This document shows, piece by piece, positions 27,214 through 37,222 of a stretch of 64,000 bases of DNA. This stretch comes from JAWKOK01 sp963848115 (GTDB lineage: Bacteria > Chloroflexota > Anaerolineae > Caldilineales > Caldilineaceae). A model generated the notes under the pieces. The model did not search any database and was not told where the DNA came from. It saw nothing but the letters and a program-made list of their open reading frames with translations. The position numbers and the translations under genes were made by a program. The stretch lies in contig CAWKCP010000007.1 of assembly GCA_963848115.1 (NCBI GenBank), forward strand, positions 620,001-684,000. The letters are read 5' to 3'. Each line of letters opens with the position of its first letter. The stretch's first letter is position 1.

Positions 27214-28305
27214 GCGCCGGAAGAAGCGAAGCCAAATCGACAGGTGTGAGGCTTAGCCGGACTATTGACAACCCGAGCATCCAGCTAAGCGATCTACACA
27301 AGCATTTTGACGACGTCGGGGCCGTGAACGGCGTCTCTCTTGAGCTACAAGAGGGCCAACTTCTCGCCCTGCTCGGCCCTAGCGGTTGCGGCAAGACGAC
27401 CACGCTCAGGCTAATTGCCGGATTCGAGCATCTGGATGCCGGCGAGATCCGCATCGAAGGCCAGGTGGTGGCCGGTGAGCGTACACATCTGCCGCCGGAA
27501 CAGCGCCGGGTCGGCATGGTCTTCCAGGAATATGCACTCTTTCCGCACATGAGCGTAGACGATAATATTCGCTTCGGCCTGCATCGCTACGAAGGCGATA
27601 AAGTGAGACGCGCTGAGGAAGTGCTTGAACTCGTTGGGCTTACAGGCCTGGGCGCACGTATGCCCCATGAGCTCAGCGGCGGACAGCAGCAGACGCGTTG
27701 CCCTAGCGCGGGCGCTCGGGCCCGAACCGCATCTTGTGCTCCTGGATGAGCCATTCAGCAACCTGGACGCCGGGCTGCGCGTCCGGGTGCGTTCAGAGGT
27801 GCGCGACATCCTGAAAACAGCGGGCGCCGCCGCCATCTTCGTCACCCATGACCAGGAAGAAGCGCTCTCTCTGGTCGATCAGATCGCGGTGATGATGGAT
27901 GGCCAGGTACTACAGATTGCCTCACCGCAACAGCTCTACCACCAGCCTGCTACCCGTGATGTGGCCGAGTTTATTGGAGATGCCAATTTTCTGCCTGGAA
28001 TTGCACACGGGTACCATGTGAATTGCGAGCTTGGAACGTTGCATCTACAATATGCCACCGAAGGACCTGTCGATGTACTGGTACGGCCGGAAAACGTCAA
28101 AGTGAAACCGGCTCCGGGCACATCGGATACGCGAGTGGGCGAGATTCGCTTCTTCGGGCATGACCAGCTCGTGTCCCTTGAGCTTGCCTCAGGCAAATCG
28201 CTGGCGACTCGTGTGGGGCCGATGTACAATTTTGTTGTCGGGCAGCCGGTGAGTATTGAAGTCACAGGATTGGTCATGGCCTATCCCAGAATTGAGCAAA
28301 AATGA
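27210..28305 (+). CDS. FbpC-like ABC transporter ATPase (one frame change)
   Basis: Drives the permease encoded just before it. Walker A is GPSGCGKTTT, the Q-loop FQEYALFPH, the signature LSGGQQQRVALARAL, Walker B VLLDEPFSNLD, and the switch THDQEE; a TOBE-like domain follows after about residue 260. An extra A at about 27693, inside the signature motif, changes the frame; removing it restores the canonical sequence exactly, so it is probably an error. Translation seems to start at TTG 27210, overlapping the permease stop. Its own stop overlaps the zwf start as ATGA. Confidence 0.88.
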
Positions 28306-29852
28306 ATCTCTTAAAGATGGAAGAACGTGTTGCCGATTCGGCCATTGTCGTTGTCTTTGGCGCATCGGGAGACCTTGCGAAACGCAAACTGATTCCGGCG
28401 CTTTACGACCTCTATGACCATGGCCTCTTGCCATCGGACTTTACGGTGCTCGGATTTGCGCGCACGGAATACAGCGATGGGGAGTTCCGCGAACTCTGTT
28501 ACGAAGGTATTTGTCAATACATGCCGACGCGCATCTCGGACGAGACATGGGCCCAGTTCTCACAGTGCCTCTTTTACCAACCGGGCAGCTATGATAGCCG
28601 GGAGGCGTTTGATGCGCTTGGCGAGCGGATTGAGGAGCTTGACGGGAGCCGCCCAACCAACGGCAATCGAATCTTCTATCTGTCCACGCCGCCCAGCGTC
28701 TTCAAGCCGATTTCCACCCTACTCAGCGAAACGGGATTGGCGAACCAGAAAGACGGCTCATGGGCGCGCATTATCATTGAGAAGCCCTTTGGGCACGACT
28801 ATGCCAGCGCTGCCGATCTCAACGAACACCTGTTGCAGCACTTTGACGAAGACCAGATCTACCGCATCGACCATTATCTGGGCAAAGAGACCGTACAGAA
28901 CATTCTGGTCTTTCGCTTCGGCAACGGCATTTTCGAACCGATCTGGAACCGGAACTATGTGGATCATGTGCAGATCACGGTCTCTGAAGACATGGGTATC
29001 GGTAGCCGCGGCGGCTACTACGACAAATCGGGCGCGATCCGTGACATGGTTCAGAACCATCTGATGCAGTTGGTGGCTTTGACGGCCATGGAGCCGCCGG
29101 TCGCCATCGATTCCAAGGCGGTGCGCGATCAGAAAGTCAATGTGTTGAGGGCCATCAAGCCGTTGAGCCGCGAGGAGGTGCGCCGTAATGTCGTGCGCGC
29201 CCAATATCGCTCGGGTTCGCTCAATGACGAACATATCCCAGGCTATCTGGAAGCGAAGGGCGTCGATCCGGACTCCACAACCGACACGTTCATTGCCTGG
29301 CGTCTGGAAATCGACAACTGGCGATGGAACGGCGTGCCCTTCTACCTACGCACCGGCAAAGCGCTGCCGGCCAAAATTACGGAGATCGTCATTGTCTTCC
29401 GCAGGCCGCCACTGACATTTTTCTCCGATCTGGACGATCAATATGAGTTGCCGCGCAACGCACTGACAATTCGCATTCAGCCAGACGAAGGCATCTCGCT
29501 CAGTTTTGACGCCAAACGGCCGGGCCCCGTCATCGAGGTAGAGCCTGTGACCATGAACTTCTCCTACGGCAACAGCTTTGGCATCAAGAATGTCGACGCC
29601 TATGAGCGACTCCTGCACGATGCCCTTATGGGGGATGGCACCCTCTTCATCCGCCGTGACGAGATCGAGGTCGCTTGGGATCGTGTCACACGGGTATTGG
29701 ATGCCTGGAGCGCGGAGGATGAAAGTGCGAGGCGTCGCGGTTCCCGCACCAAATTGCCGACCTATCAACCCGGAACATGGGGACCAATGGAGGCCGTTGA
29801 GCTGCTGGCTCGTGATGCACGCCGATGGCGGAATCCGAGGATTGACGACTAG
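28302..29852 (+). CDS. zwf: glucose-6-phosphate 1-dehydrogenase
   Basis: Oxidises glucose-6-phosphate to 6-phosphogluconolactone and makes NADPH at the entry to the pentose phosphate pathway. The 516-residue protein has the dinucleotide fold VVFGASGDLAKRKL (17-30), the EKPFG motif, and the active-site RIDHYLGK (188-195) with the catalytic His after Asp. It starts inside the stop of the ABC ATPase gene, and pgl, the next enzyme, follows after 25 bp. Confidence 0.97.
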   Translation: MNLLKMEERVADSAIVVVFGASGDLAKRKLIPALYDLYDHGLLPSDFTVLGFARTEYSDGEFRELCYEGICQYMPTRISDETWAQFSQCLFYQPGSYDSREAFDALGERIEELDGSRPTNGNRIFYLSTPPSVFKPISTLLSETGLANQKDGSWARIIIEKPFGHDYASAADLNEHLLQHFDEDQIYRIDHYLGKETVQNILVFRFGNGIFEPIWNRNYVDHVQITVSEDMGIGSRGGYYDKSGAIRDMVQNHLMQLVALTAMEPPVAIDSKAVRDQKVNVLRAIKPLSREEVRRNVVRAQYRSGSLNDEHIPGYLEAKGVDPDSTTDTFIAWRLEIDNWRWNGVPFYLRTGKALPAKITEIVIVFRRPPLTFFSDLDDQYELPRNALTIRIQPDEGISLSFDAKRPGPVIEVEPVTMNFSYGNSFGIKNVDAYERLLHDALMGDGTLFIRRDEIEVAWDRVTRVLDAWSAEDESARRRGSRTKLPTYQPGTWGPMEAVELLARDARRWRNPRIDD

Positions 29853-29877
29853 GCTCCAAGAGACGAAATAGAATCTC

Positions 29878-30660
29878 ATGCCATCAAAACGTCACGAACA
29901 TACGGAAGTTGTCCCGGACAAGGAATCACTCGTCAACGTTGCTTGCGAGCTGATCACCGCGGCTGCCGCTATCTCAATTGGACGACGCGGCTTCTTTCGT
30001 ATTGCGCTGTCCGGCGGTTCGACGCCCAGAGCCGTCTATGCTGCTTTGGCCCAAGATCGAGACATCGACTGGCGGCGATGGCACCTTTTCTGGGGCGACG
30101 AACGCACGGTCGCCCCAGATGCTCAGGAGAGCAACTATCGAACGGTCAAGGAGACGCTGTTGGATCAGCTGTCGGTTCAGCCGGGTATCGTGATGCGCAT
30201 GTTGGGCGAGGCTGACCCGGCCGCCGCCGCCGCCAGTTACGCAGCGGCCATTGAGGAACTGATCCCGGCCAACTACCATTCCCCGACAGCCGGGACACCC
30301 CGGTTCGACATGATTCTGCTAGGCATGGGCAATGACGGGCACACGGCCGGCCTGTTTCCAAACACGGCGGCGCTCCACGAAAAGAGTCGCTATGTCGTGG
30401 CCAATTCCGTGCCGCAGCTCAACGACACACGCCTGACCTTCACCATCCCCCTGATCAACGCATCCCGGCGCGTGCTCGTACTGGTCAGCGGTGCGAACAA
30501 GGCGGAAAAACTCCAAGAGGTATTGACCGGCCCGGTCGACGCGGATCGGCTCCCCAGCCAGAGTATCCACCTCATCGCCGGCAACCTTGTGTGGCTCGTC
30601 GACTCGGATGCCTTTTCTAGAATTGAATCTGACATCGCGCTGAAGAGTGAGGAATCCTAG
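29878..30660 (+). CDS. pgl: 6-phosphogluconolactonase
   Basis: Hydrolyses the lactone made by Zwf. The 260-residue protein has ALSGGSTPRAVYAAL near residue 41, LFWGDERTVAPDAQESNY and DMILLGMGNDGHTAGLFPNT, all family signatures. It forms a unit with zwf, and glycogen phosphorylase follows after a MITE remnant. Confidence 0.95.
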   Translation: MPSKRHEHTEVVPDKESLVNVACELITAAAAISIGRRGFFRIALSGGSTPRAVYAALAQDRDIDWRRWHLFWGDERTVAPDAQESNYRTVKETLLDQLSVQPGIVMRMLGEADPAAAAASYAAAIEELIPANYHSPTAGTPRFDMILLGMGNDGHTAGLFPNTAALHEKSRYVVANSVPQLNDTRLTFTIPLINASRRVLVLVSGANKAEKLQEVLTGPVDADRLPSQSIHLIAGNLVWLVDSDAFSRIESDIALKSEES

Positions 30661-30662
30661 GC

Positions 30663-30713
30663 CAGTACAAAAAATGTGAATTCGTGTCCGGGTCCCTTTT
30701 TTGTAATAGAGTC
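30663..30713. repeat. degenerate MITE remnant
   Basis: The right end TTTTTTGTAATAGAGTC (30697-30713) and the inner AATTCGTGTCCGGGTCCC resemble the right half of the short element at 55279-55405. The left end is too altered to place, and no target duplication was found. Confidence 0.55.
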
Positions 30714-30792
30714 ATTGGTCGTAGATTGTCGGCATTGGAATGTCATATTCACTCCTCTTAGGACCAACCTGATTGCAAGGAGAAATTAACGG

Positions 30793-33346
30793 ATGAAACT
30801 CATCGGCAAAATATCAGTCTTTCCGAAGCTGCCGGATCGCATCGCTCGCCTGCATGAACTTGCCTACAACTTGTGGTGGAGTTGGGAGACGGAAGCCCAG
30901 GCGCTCTATGCATCGATTGATGCGCAGTTATGGGACGAAACCAATCACAATCCAGTCAAATTTCTGCGCAGCGTGGGCCAAGAGCGATTGGATGCAGCAG
31001 CGGAAGAGAGCACGTTCTTGGGCGCCTACGACCAGGTCATTGCCTCATTTGACGCCTACATGTCACCAGATGCCGATACCTGGTTCAAGCGCGATCATGC
31101 TGCGAAGTCGGATCAGGTCATTGCCTATTTCAGCGCCGAGTTTGGGCTGCACGAAGCCCTACCCATCTACTCGGGTGGCCTGGGCGTCCTCAGCGGCGAT
31201 CATTGCAAGGCGGCCAGCGATTTGGATCTGCCATTTATCGGCGTCGGCTTCCTCTATCCTCAGGGCTACTTCATCCAGCGCATCGACGCCGACGGCATGC
31301 AACAGGCCATCTACGAGAAGGTTGACTTTGCCGAAGTGCCCGCCACCAGGGCTGTGGGGCCGGACGGCAGCGAGATCCTCATCAACGTCGACCTGCCTGG
31401 ACGCACGGTCTATGCCAAGGTATGGAGAATTCAGGTTGGTCGCATCCCCATCTTCTTGATGGACACGGACGTCGAACGAAATGCACCCCAGGACCGCGAG
31501 TTGAGTGCCCGTCTCTACGGCGGTGATCGCGAGATGCGTATCAGTCAGGAGATCGTTCTCGGGATTGGCGGGGTGCGCGCTGTGCGTGCGCTCGGCTACA
31601 GCCCATCTGTGTGGCACATGAACGAAGGCCATAGCGCTTTCCTTGGCCTTGAACGAGTGCGAGAGAAGGTGCAAGGCGAAGGCCTTGGCTTCAATGAGGC
31701 GGTCGAAGCCGTACGCTCGAACAGCGTATTCACGACTCACACGCCGGTGCCGGCCGGTAACGACACTTTCGGCTTTGAAATGGTCGAGAAATTCTTCTGG
31801 CAGTATTGGGGGCAACTGGGCATCAACCGCGACCGTTTCATCAACTTCGCACGCCAGGAGCTTGACTGGGGACCGCAATACAGCATGACTGTACTGGCCA
31901 TCAGACTGAGCGCTTATCACAACGGCGTCAGCGAGCTTCATGGCCACGTCAGCCGCAGAATGTGGGAGTTCCTCTGGCCGGACACACCGGTGGAGCAAGT
32001 GCCGATCGGTCATGTCACCAACGGCGTCCATACCAAGACTTGGATGGTGCAAGAGATCAAAGACCTGTACGCCAAGCACCTGGCCGAAAACTGGCGAGAA
32101 GAGGTCGATGATCCCCAAATTTGGGCCGAAGTAAACGCTATTCCTGATGAAGAAATGTGGACGACCCATGTGGCTCGCAAACATAAGCTGGTCCGCTTCG
32201 TCCGCGACCGGGTACGAAAACAGTACCTGCGTCACGGTGAGGGTCCGCAGCGCATCAATGCGGTCGACTCGCTCCTCGATCCCTACGCCTTGACCATTGG
32301 CTTTGCACGTCGCTTCGCGACCTATAAGCGCGCCACCCTGATCTTTCGAGACGAGGATCGCCTGATCGGCCATGCTTAACGATCCTCAGCGACCGCTCCA
32401 GATCGTCTTCAGCGGCAAAGCCCACCCCGCTGACGAGCCCGGCAAGGCGTTGATCCAGCATATCTATCATCTAAGCCAGAAGCCCGAATTCGCCGGCAAG
32501 ATTGTCTTCGTGGAAAACTACGATATGAACATCGCCCGTCATTTGATATCCGGTGTGGATGTCTGGCTCAACAATCCCCGTCGGCCCCACGAGGCCAGCG
32601 GCACGAGCGGTGAGAAAGCGGCAGCCAGCGGCGTGCCAAACCTGAGCGTGTTGGACGGCTGGTGGGTGGAAGGCTACAATGGCGAAAACGGCTGGGCAAT
32701 CGGCGAGGAGCGTGAGTATAAGGACGAGGAGACGCAGGACGAGGCGGATGCTCTCAGCCTTTACCACATTTTGGAAGATGAGATCATTCCAACCTACTAC
32801 GACCGCGGACCTGATGACGTCCCCCACCGCTGGGTACAAATCATGAAGAACTCGATCTCGTCCTGTGCACCCGAATTCAGCATGAGTCGCATGGTCAAGG
32901 AATATGTGAACATGCTCTACCTACCGGCAGCCAGGACTGGCGCTGGGTACCAGGGGAACGACTACGTCGTCGCCAGAGAAATGGCGGCCTGGAAGGACCA
33001 GATACGCCGGCGATGGACAAATGTCAGCGTTGAGTCGACGGAAAGCAGCGAGATGCAGATAGCGGTCGGGCAGTCACTGGAATTAGGCGCACGGGTCTGG
33101 CTAGGCGGTCTTCCGGAAGAGCAGGTGGCGGTCGAGATCGTCTCCGGACTGCTTGATGAGGATGGAGCCATGATCGAGCCTTCGGTTTCGGCAATGGCGG
33201 AGGCCGGCCATCAGGACGCGGCCGTTCTCTACAAGGGCTCGTTGAGTCCGGAGAACAGTGGCCAGATCGCCGTCGGCATTCGCGCACGACCGACACACAA
33301 GGACTTGATCCACCCCTATGAGCTTGGATTGAGTAAATGGGCGTAG
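30793..33346 (+). CDS. glgP: glycogen / alpha-glucan phosphorylase (one frame change)
   Basis: Cuts glucose-1-phosphate from alpha-glucans with PLP. The joined product of about 850 residues matches the shorter bacterial GT35 subfamily. Marks are NLWWSWE near the start, YFSAEFGLHEALPIYSGGLGVLSGD, VWHMNEGHSAFL, ARRFATYKRA and the PLP-lysine region ASGTSGEKAAASGVPNLSVL with DGWW after it. The frame changes near 32365, between EDRLI and RLLNDPQRP; both sides are well conserved. AAGGAGA precedes the start. With zwf and pgl before it, this suggests a local unit that feeds stored glucan into the pentose phosphate pathway. Confidence 0.92.
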
Positions 33347-33370
33347 TAGTGAGCGGCAGCGATCGGGAGA

Positions 33371-33637
33371 TTGGGGAGCAGGCTGGGCTTTATGATTGCG
33401 GGAAACATGATCTGCGGCGTCAGTAGTCCCGCCAGTGGTAACGGCCTAATGGCGAGAGTTGGGCGGGATGCTTACGAGGAGGCGTTGGCCATGCCCAACG
33501 TGACAATCTTCGGCTCGCCCGAACGGCCGATGTGCGGCTGGGTCTTAGTCCAACCGGAGGGCATTGAGCGTGATGATGATTTGGCAGCCTGGATTGAACG
33601 GGGCATCATCGTTTCAGCCGCGCTTCCTCCCAAGTAG
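33371..33637 (+). pseudogene. TfoX N-terminal-domain fragment (5' truncated)
   Basis: LGFMIAGNMICGV, LMARVGRDAYEEAL, PMCGWVLVQPEGI and AAWIERGI match the C-terminal three quarters of the TfoX_N domain, found in small proteins of mostly unknown role and in the competence regulator TfoX. The usual N-terminal helix and the KKMFGG motif are missing; the frame opens with TTG within 25 bases of the glgP stop. Probably a truncated relic. Confidence 0.6.
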
Positions 33638-33741
33638 AACCATGGCAAATCAAGCGCCGGTAAAAAATATCCGCCTGCAGAACCTCTGACGCCAGCAATT
33701 CTAAATATGGCGTTGCGAGTCGGCTTCAACGGCACTTTGCA

Positions 33742-33773
33742 TCGCAGGGCGGGTATCCTTACCCGCCCTGCGA
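33742..33773. repeat. stem-loop, possible terminator
   Basis: TCGCAGGGCGGGTA and its complement TACCCGCCCTGCGA enclose a 4-base loop. There is no T-tract, so it may be a dispersed repeat rather than a terminator; a half copy (TCGCAGGGCGGGT) lies at 38297-38309. Confidence 0.6.
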
Positions 33774-33841
33774 GAGGACCAGTGAGAATTGCTGCCATGA
33801 AGCCTCTGCAACTGAGTTTTGTGGTTCGGGAATGCTGACTG

Positions 33842-34141
33842 CTAGTCGTTAGAGGCGTCGAGCGGCGACTCAGGCTGGGCCAAAGGTGATTCAGGTTGGG
33901 CTAGTGGAGATACGACCTGCCCAAGAGGCGACTCGGGTTGTTCCTCAACGGGCGACTCAGTCGGCTCAGGAATAGCGGTCGGGGTTGCCGTCGGCTCCTC
34001 TTGTGCCGAGATGGCCGCAGCAGTCGTTGCAGTTGGTTGTGGCTCATCCTTCCCGCCACCACAAGCGATCAACAATGACGCCACAAGCAAAAAGAGCACA
34101 GCAAACTGGAAACCGCGCGTCTCCACACCAAATAGTTTCAT
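33842..34141 (-). CDS. small lipoprotein with a repetitive tail
   Basis: A 99-residue protein. Its signal peptide ends in the lipobox LLIAC (Cys near 26), then GGG, so it should be lipid-anchored. The rest is low-complexity: Pro/Thr/Glu, then a repeated unit QPESPLA/SPLAQPESPL. No fold is expected. Start at ATG 34141 with GAAGGAAAA ahead; the longer frame upstream has no support. Function unknown; likely an envelope spacer. The 288-bp gap to the next gene shows nothing else. Confidence 0.7.
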   Translation of the reverse strand: MKLFGVETRGFQFAVLFLLVASLLIACGGGKDEPQPTATTAAAISAQEEPTATPTAIPEPTESPVEEQPESPLGQVVSPLAQPESPLAQPESPLDASND

Positions 34142-34429
34142 GTAAGTTTTCCTTCGATAGTTTGAGTAATGGCAGTCCAAAGAGCAGCAGACACTCGTCT
34201 GTGAGTCTCCAGATTCCGCACATAATGCAACTGTACGAACACCGGCAGCGCCAAACAAGTTCCGCGTCGTCAATCGTTGCCGGCCCACAACAAACGAATA
34301 TTTCCTCCGATACTTGAACCAGACAAGACGGCTCAAGCCCAGTTCGGTCACAGTTCGTATCATACACAGAATCATTGATTACAAGAAATCCACCAGTGAT
34401 GGGTGCAAGGGCAAGAAAGGGCAAGTCTT

Positions 34430-35632
34430 ATGAAACCCGGCGCACTACACGGAGTCACCATCCTCGATCTTTCACGCGTGCTGGCAGGCCCCTACGCCAC
34501 TATGACCCTAGGCGATCTGGGCGCCCGTATCATCAAAGTCGAACAGCCCGGCCGCGGTGACGACACCCGCCGCTGGGGTCCTCCCTTCACAGAAAATGGC
34601 GAAAGCGCCTACTTTCTTTGCGCCAACCGAAACAAAGAGAGTATCACCATCAATTTGAAGCATCCTTCCGGACGCACCATCCTGCGCGATCTGGTTTGTC
34701 ACTGCGATGTGCTGGTTGAGAATTTTAAGGTGGGTACAATGAAGCGATCGGGTTTAGGCTATTTATCGCTACACGAAATAAACAAGAAACTCATCTTTTG
34801 TTCGATCACCGGCTATGGGCAGACCGGACCCTATCGCAACCGTCCCGGATACGACACCGCGATCCAAGCGCAGGGAGGAATCATGAGTATCACCGGCGCT
34901 CCTGGCAAAGATGGTGAGCCCAGCAAGGTCGGCGTTGCTATCGTCGACATCTCGACTGGGCTGCATGCAGCGATTGCGATACTGGCGGCGCTGCACCATC
35001 GCATGCTCACTGGTCAGGGTCAAGCGATCGACATCGCCCTGTTTGACACACAACTGAGTTGGTTGGCAAATGTGGCATCTTCCTACCTCGTTTCAGGGGA
35101 ATCGCCTCAACGCTTTGGAAATGGACACGCATCTATCGTGCCCTATCAGACCTTTGCCACACAAGACGGTTGGCTGATGCTGGCGGTGGGCAATGACAGT
35201 CAGTTCCATGCCCTGTGCACGTTGATCGAACACGCAAACTGGGCCGAAGATGAACGATTCGCCACCAATCCCCAACGCGTCAAACATCGTGAGGTACTGA
35301 TACCCTTGCTTGAAGAGGTCTTCCACACCAAGAGGACCGAAGAGTGGATGGATACCCTGCCGGTTTCCGGCATACCTTGCAGTCCCGTGAACGATATTCC
35401 CACCGCCCTGTCCGATCCCCAGTCAGTGGCACGCGATATGGTACAGACGATCGAGCATCCGACCACGGGCAAGATCCCCCAGCTCGGCCCCGTCCCCAGG
35501 CTGAGCGAAACACCGGCGGCAATCAGCAGCCCGCCACCCACCCTCGGCGAACACACAGAGGCGATTTTGCAGGAGTTTTTGGGCTATGATGATGCCGAGA
35601 TCAGACGGCTTCGCCTCGAACAGATAATCTAG
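34430..35632 (+). CDS. class III CoA-transferase (CaiB/BaiF family)
   Basis: Moves CoA between organic acids. The 400-residue protein has LDLSRVLAGPYATMTLGDLGA at the N-terminus, the FKVGTMKRSGLGY stretch, and the catalytic aspartate in NRPGYDTAIQAQGG, followed by VGVAIVDISTGLHA. The substrate cannot be read from the sequence; no acyl-CoA dehydrogenase or lyase gene is adjacent. Start at ATG 34430 with AAGAAAGGG ahead. Confidence 0.93.
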   Translation: MKPGALHGVTILDLSRVLAGPYATMTLGDLGARIIKVEQPGRGDDTRRWGPPFTENGESAYFLCANRNKESITINLKHPSGRTILRDLVCHCDVLVENFKVGTMKRSGLGYLSLHEINKKLIFCSITGYGQTGPYRNRPGYDTAIQAQGGIMSITGAPGKDGEPSKVGVAIVDISTGLHAAIAILAALHHRMLTGQGQAIDIALFDTQLSWLANVASSYLVSGESPQRFGNGHASIVPYQTFATQDGWLMLAVGNDSQFHALCTLIEHANWAEDERFATNPQRVKHREVLIPLLEEVFHTKRTEEWMDTLPVSGIPCSPVNDIPTALSDPQSVARDMVQTIEHPTTGKIPQLGPVPRLSETPAAISSPPPTLGEHTEAILQEFLGYDDAEIRRLRLEQII

Positions 35633-35654
35633 TGGAAAAAGTATGGACAAATAC

Positions 35655-35684
35655 TTGACATATTAAACAAACCAATGCTATACT
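35655..35684 (+). promoter_or_regulatory. sigma-70 promoter of the B12 photoreceptor gene
   Basis: TTGACA (35655-35660) and TATACT (35679-35684) with an 18-bp spacer: close to the consensus. Transcription would start near 35691. CarH-type repressors bind over their own -35/-10 region in the dark, so self-control at this site is plausible. Confidence 0.75.
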
Positions 35685-35739
35685 TTCACCTAACGAGACC
35701 ATAATGAGCTGTAAAAGTTATCTCTTAGGTGGGTTGCCC

Positions 35740-37119
35740 ATGTATAGCGCAGATACGACACCGATCTATAATTTGAAGGCTGTGGTACAGCAGACCGGAC
35801 TCAAGCCGGACACGCTGCGAGCCTGGGAACGTCGCTACGGTCTTCCCAATCCGCAGCGAGCCGAGAGCGGTCACCGCCTCTACTCTGCCCATGATGTTGA
35901 GGTCATCCAGTGGCTGATGGAACGTCAACAGGAAGGCATGAGCATTGGACGCGCCGTAGATCTGTGGAATCAGTTGGCTGCGAACGCGTCCGATCCGCTG
36001 GACTCACAGGGGCTCAACGGCAACGGCTCCTCGATAGTCGATACGCAGCCCATTGCTGAAGCGATGCCGTCAAGCCATGCAGAGAGCCTGCGTCAACAAT
36101 GGGTCACTGCCTGTCTCCAGTTTGATGAACAGAGCGCGGAAGATGCACTATCACAGGCGTTTTCCCTCTTCCCCGTAGAGACAGTCTGTCTATCCGTGCT
36201 CCAGGCAGGATTGGCTGAAATTGGAGCAGGTTGGCATCGAGGCAAGATCACTGTTCAGCAAGAGCATTTCGCCTCTGAACTGGCAATGAGAAGGCTCGAA
36301 TCACTACTTTCCGCCATGCCGGCTCCCCACAAACGCGGCCGTATCCTGATTGGTTGCCCTGCTGAAGAAGATCACACCTTTCCGCCGTTGCTGCTCTCAG
36401 TCCTCCTACGCCGACATGGATACGATGTTGTCTATCTCGGAGCGAATGTGCCTCTGCGCAGCATGGAGGTCACAATTAACGCAACGCGACCTAAGTTGGT
36501 CATCATGACGGCTCAACAGCTCTATACGGCTGCGAGCCTCATTGGCATGGCTCTGTTACTCGAACAGAGAAGGATTACGCTAGCATTTGGAGGCCTGATC
36601 TTCAATAGGATTCCTGCGCTGGCCGGCGCTATTCCCGGCATCTTCCTTGGAGACAGCTTTGAAGCCGGGCTGGAGACCGTTCATAAGATAATGGCGGAGA
36701 CGACATATCGAGAGACCGGCGTCAACATTCCTCCAGAGAATCTAGCTGCCCGAGATCACTTTCACCATCACCAGTCAGAGATCGAAGCAGACATTTGGGC
36801 AGAATTGTCCGGCAAATCAGTGCCTGCCCGCCAACTGGATGTCGCCAACAGATTTATGGGCAAGAACATTCGTGCCGCCCTGGCATTGGGCAATCTGGAC
36901 TACATCGGTCCAGATTTGGTTTGGGTGGAAGAGCTGCTGGTGAACTACTATGAGATGCCCGATGTTGTGGTCAATCGATATCTTCATGCGTACTATGAAG
37001 CAGCGAAGAATCGTTTAGGCAACAATGGAACGATTGTCACCGCCTGGTTTGAAAACCTGTTAAGCGAAAGCGAAGATCAACCGGAGCCTGACATCACACA
37101 CCCTATGGCTGACCGCTAG
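35740..37119 (+). CDS. MerR-type B12-dependent photoreceptor repressor (CarH/LitR-like) with a C-terminal extension
   Basis: Domains in order: a MerR helix-turn-helix (9-75, with DTLRAWERRYGLPNP and GHRLYSAHDVEVIQWL); a linker; a helical cap with the Wx9EH motif (Trp165, Glu175, His176) that marks AdoCbl-binding light sensors; a B12-binding fold (200-315) with candidate lower-ligand His212 in PAEEDHTFPP. In CarH the dark AdoCbl tetramer binds DNA and light releases it. About 140 further residues (320-459), mostly helical, are not part of known CarH/LitR. Start taken at ATG 35740, which has AGGTGGG ahead; ATG 35704 would leave only about 13 bases of leader. The next gene is a likely target. 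Confidence 0.85.
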   Translation: MYSADTTPIYNLKAVVQQTGLKPDTLRAWERRYGLPNPQRAESGHRLYSAHDVEVIQWLMERQQEGMSIGRAVDLWNQLAANASDPLDSQGLNGNGSSIVDTQPIAEAMPSSHAESLRQQWVTACLQFDEQSAEDALSQAFSLFPVETVCLSVLQAGLAEIGAGWHRGKITVQQEHFASELAMRRLESLLSAMPAPHKRGRILIGCPAEEDHTFPPLLLSVLLRRHGYDVVYLGANVPLRSMEVTINATRPKLVIMTAQQLYTAASLIGMALLLEQRRITLAFGGLIFNRIPALAGAIPGIFLGDSFEAGLETVHKIMAETTYRETGVNIPPENLAARDHFHHHQSEIEADIWAELSGKSVPARQLDVANRFMGKNIRAALALGNLDYIGPDLVWVEELLVNYYEMPDVVVNRYLHAYYEAAKNRLGNNGTIVTAWFENLLSESEDQPEPDITHPMADR

Positions 37120-37222
37120 TTCTTCAGTGGCGTATCGGAAGATACAAGTCAACGACAACAAACAGTTATTGAACTGTTGAAGATAACGACTAGAAAATAG
37201 AAATCAAAGGAGCATGATCGCC

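Noticed and set aside
31159..32373. 404-residue minus-strand frame
   Set aside because: Antisense to the well-conserved glycogen phosphorylase gene.
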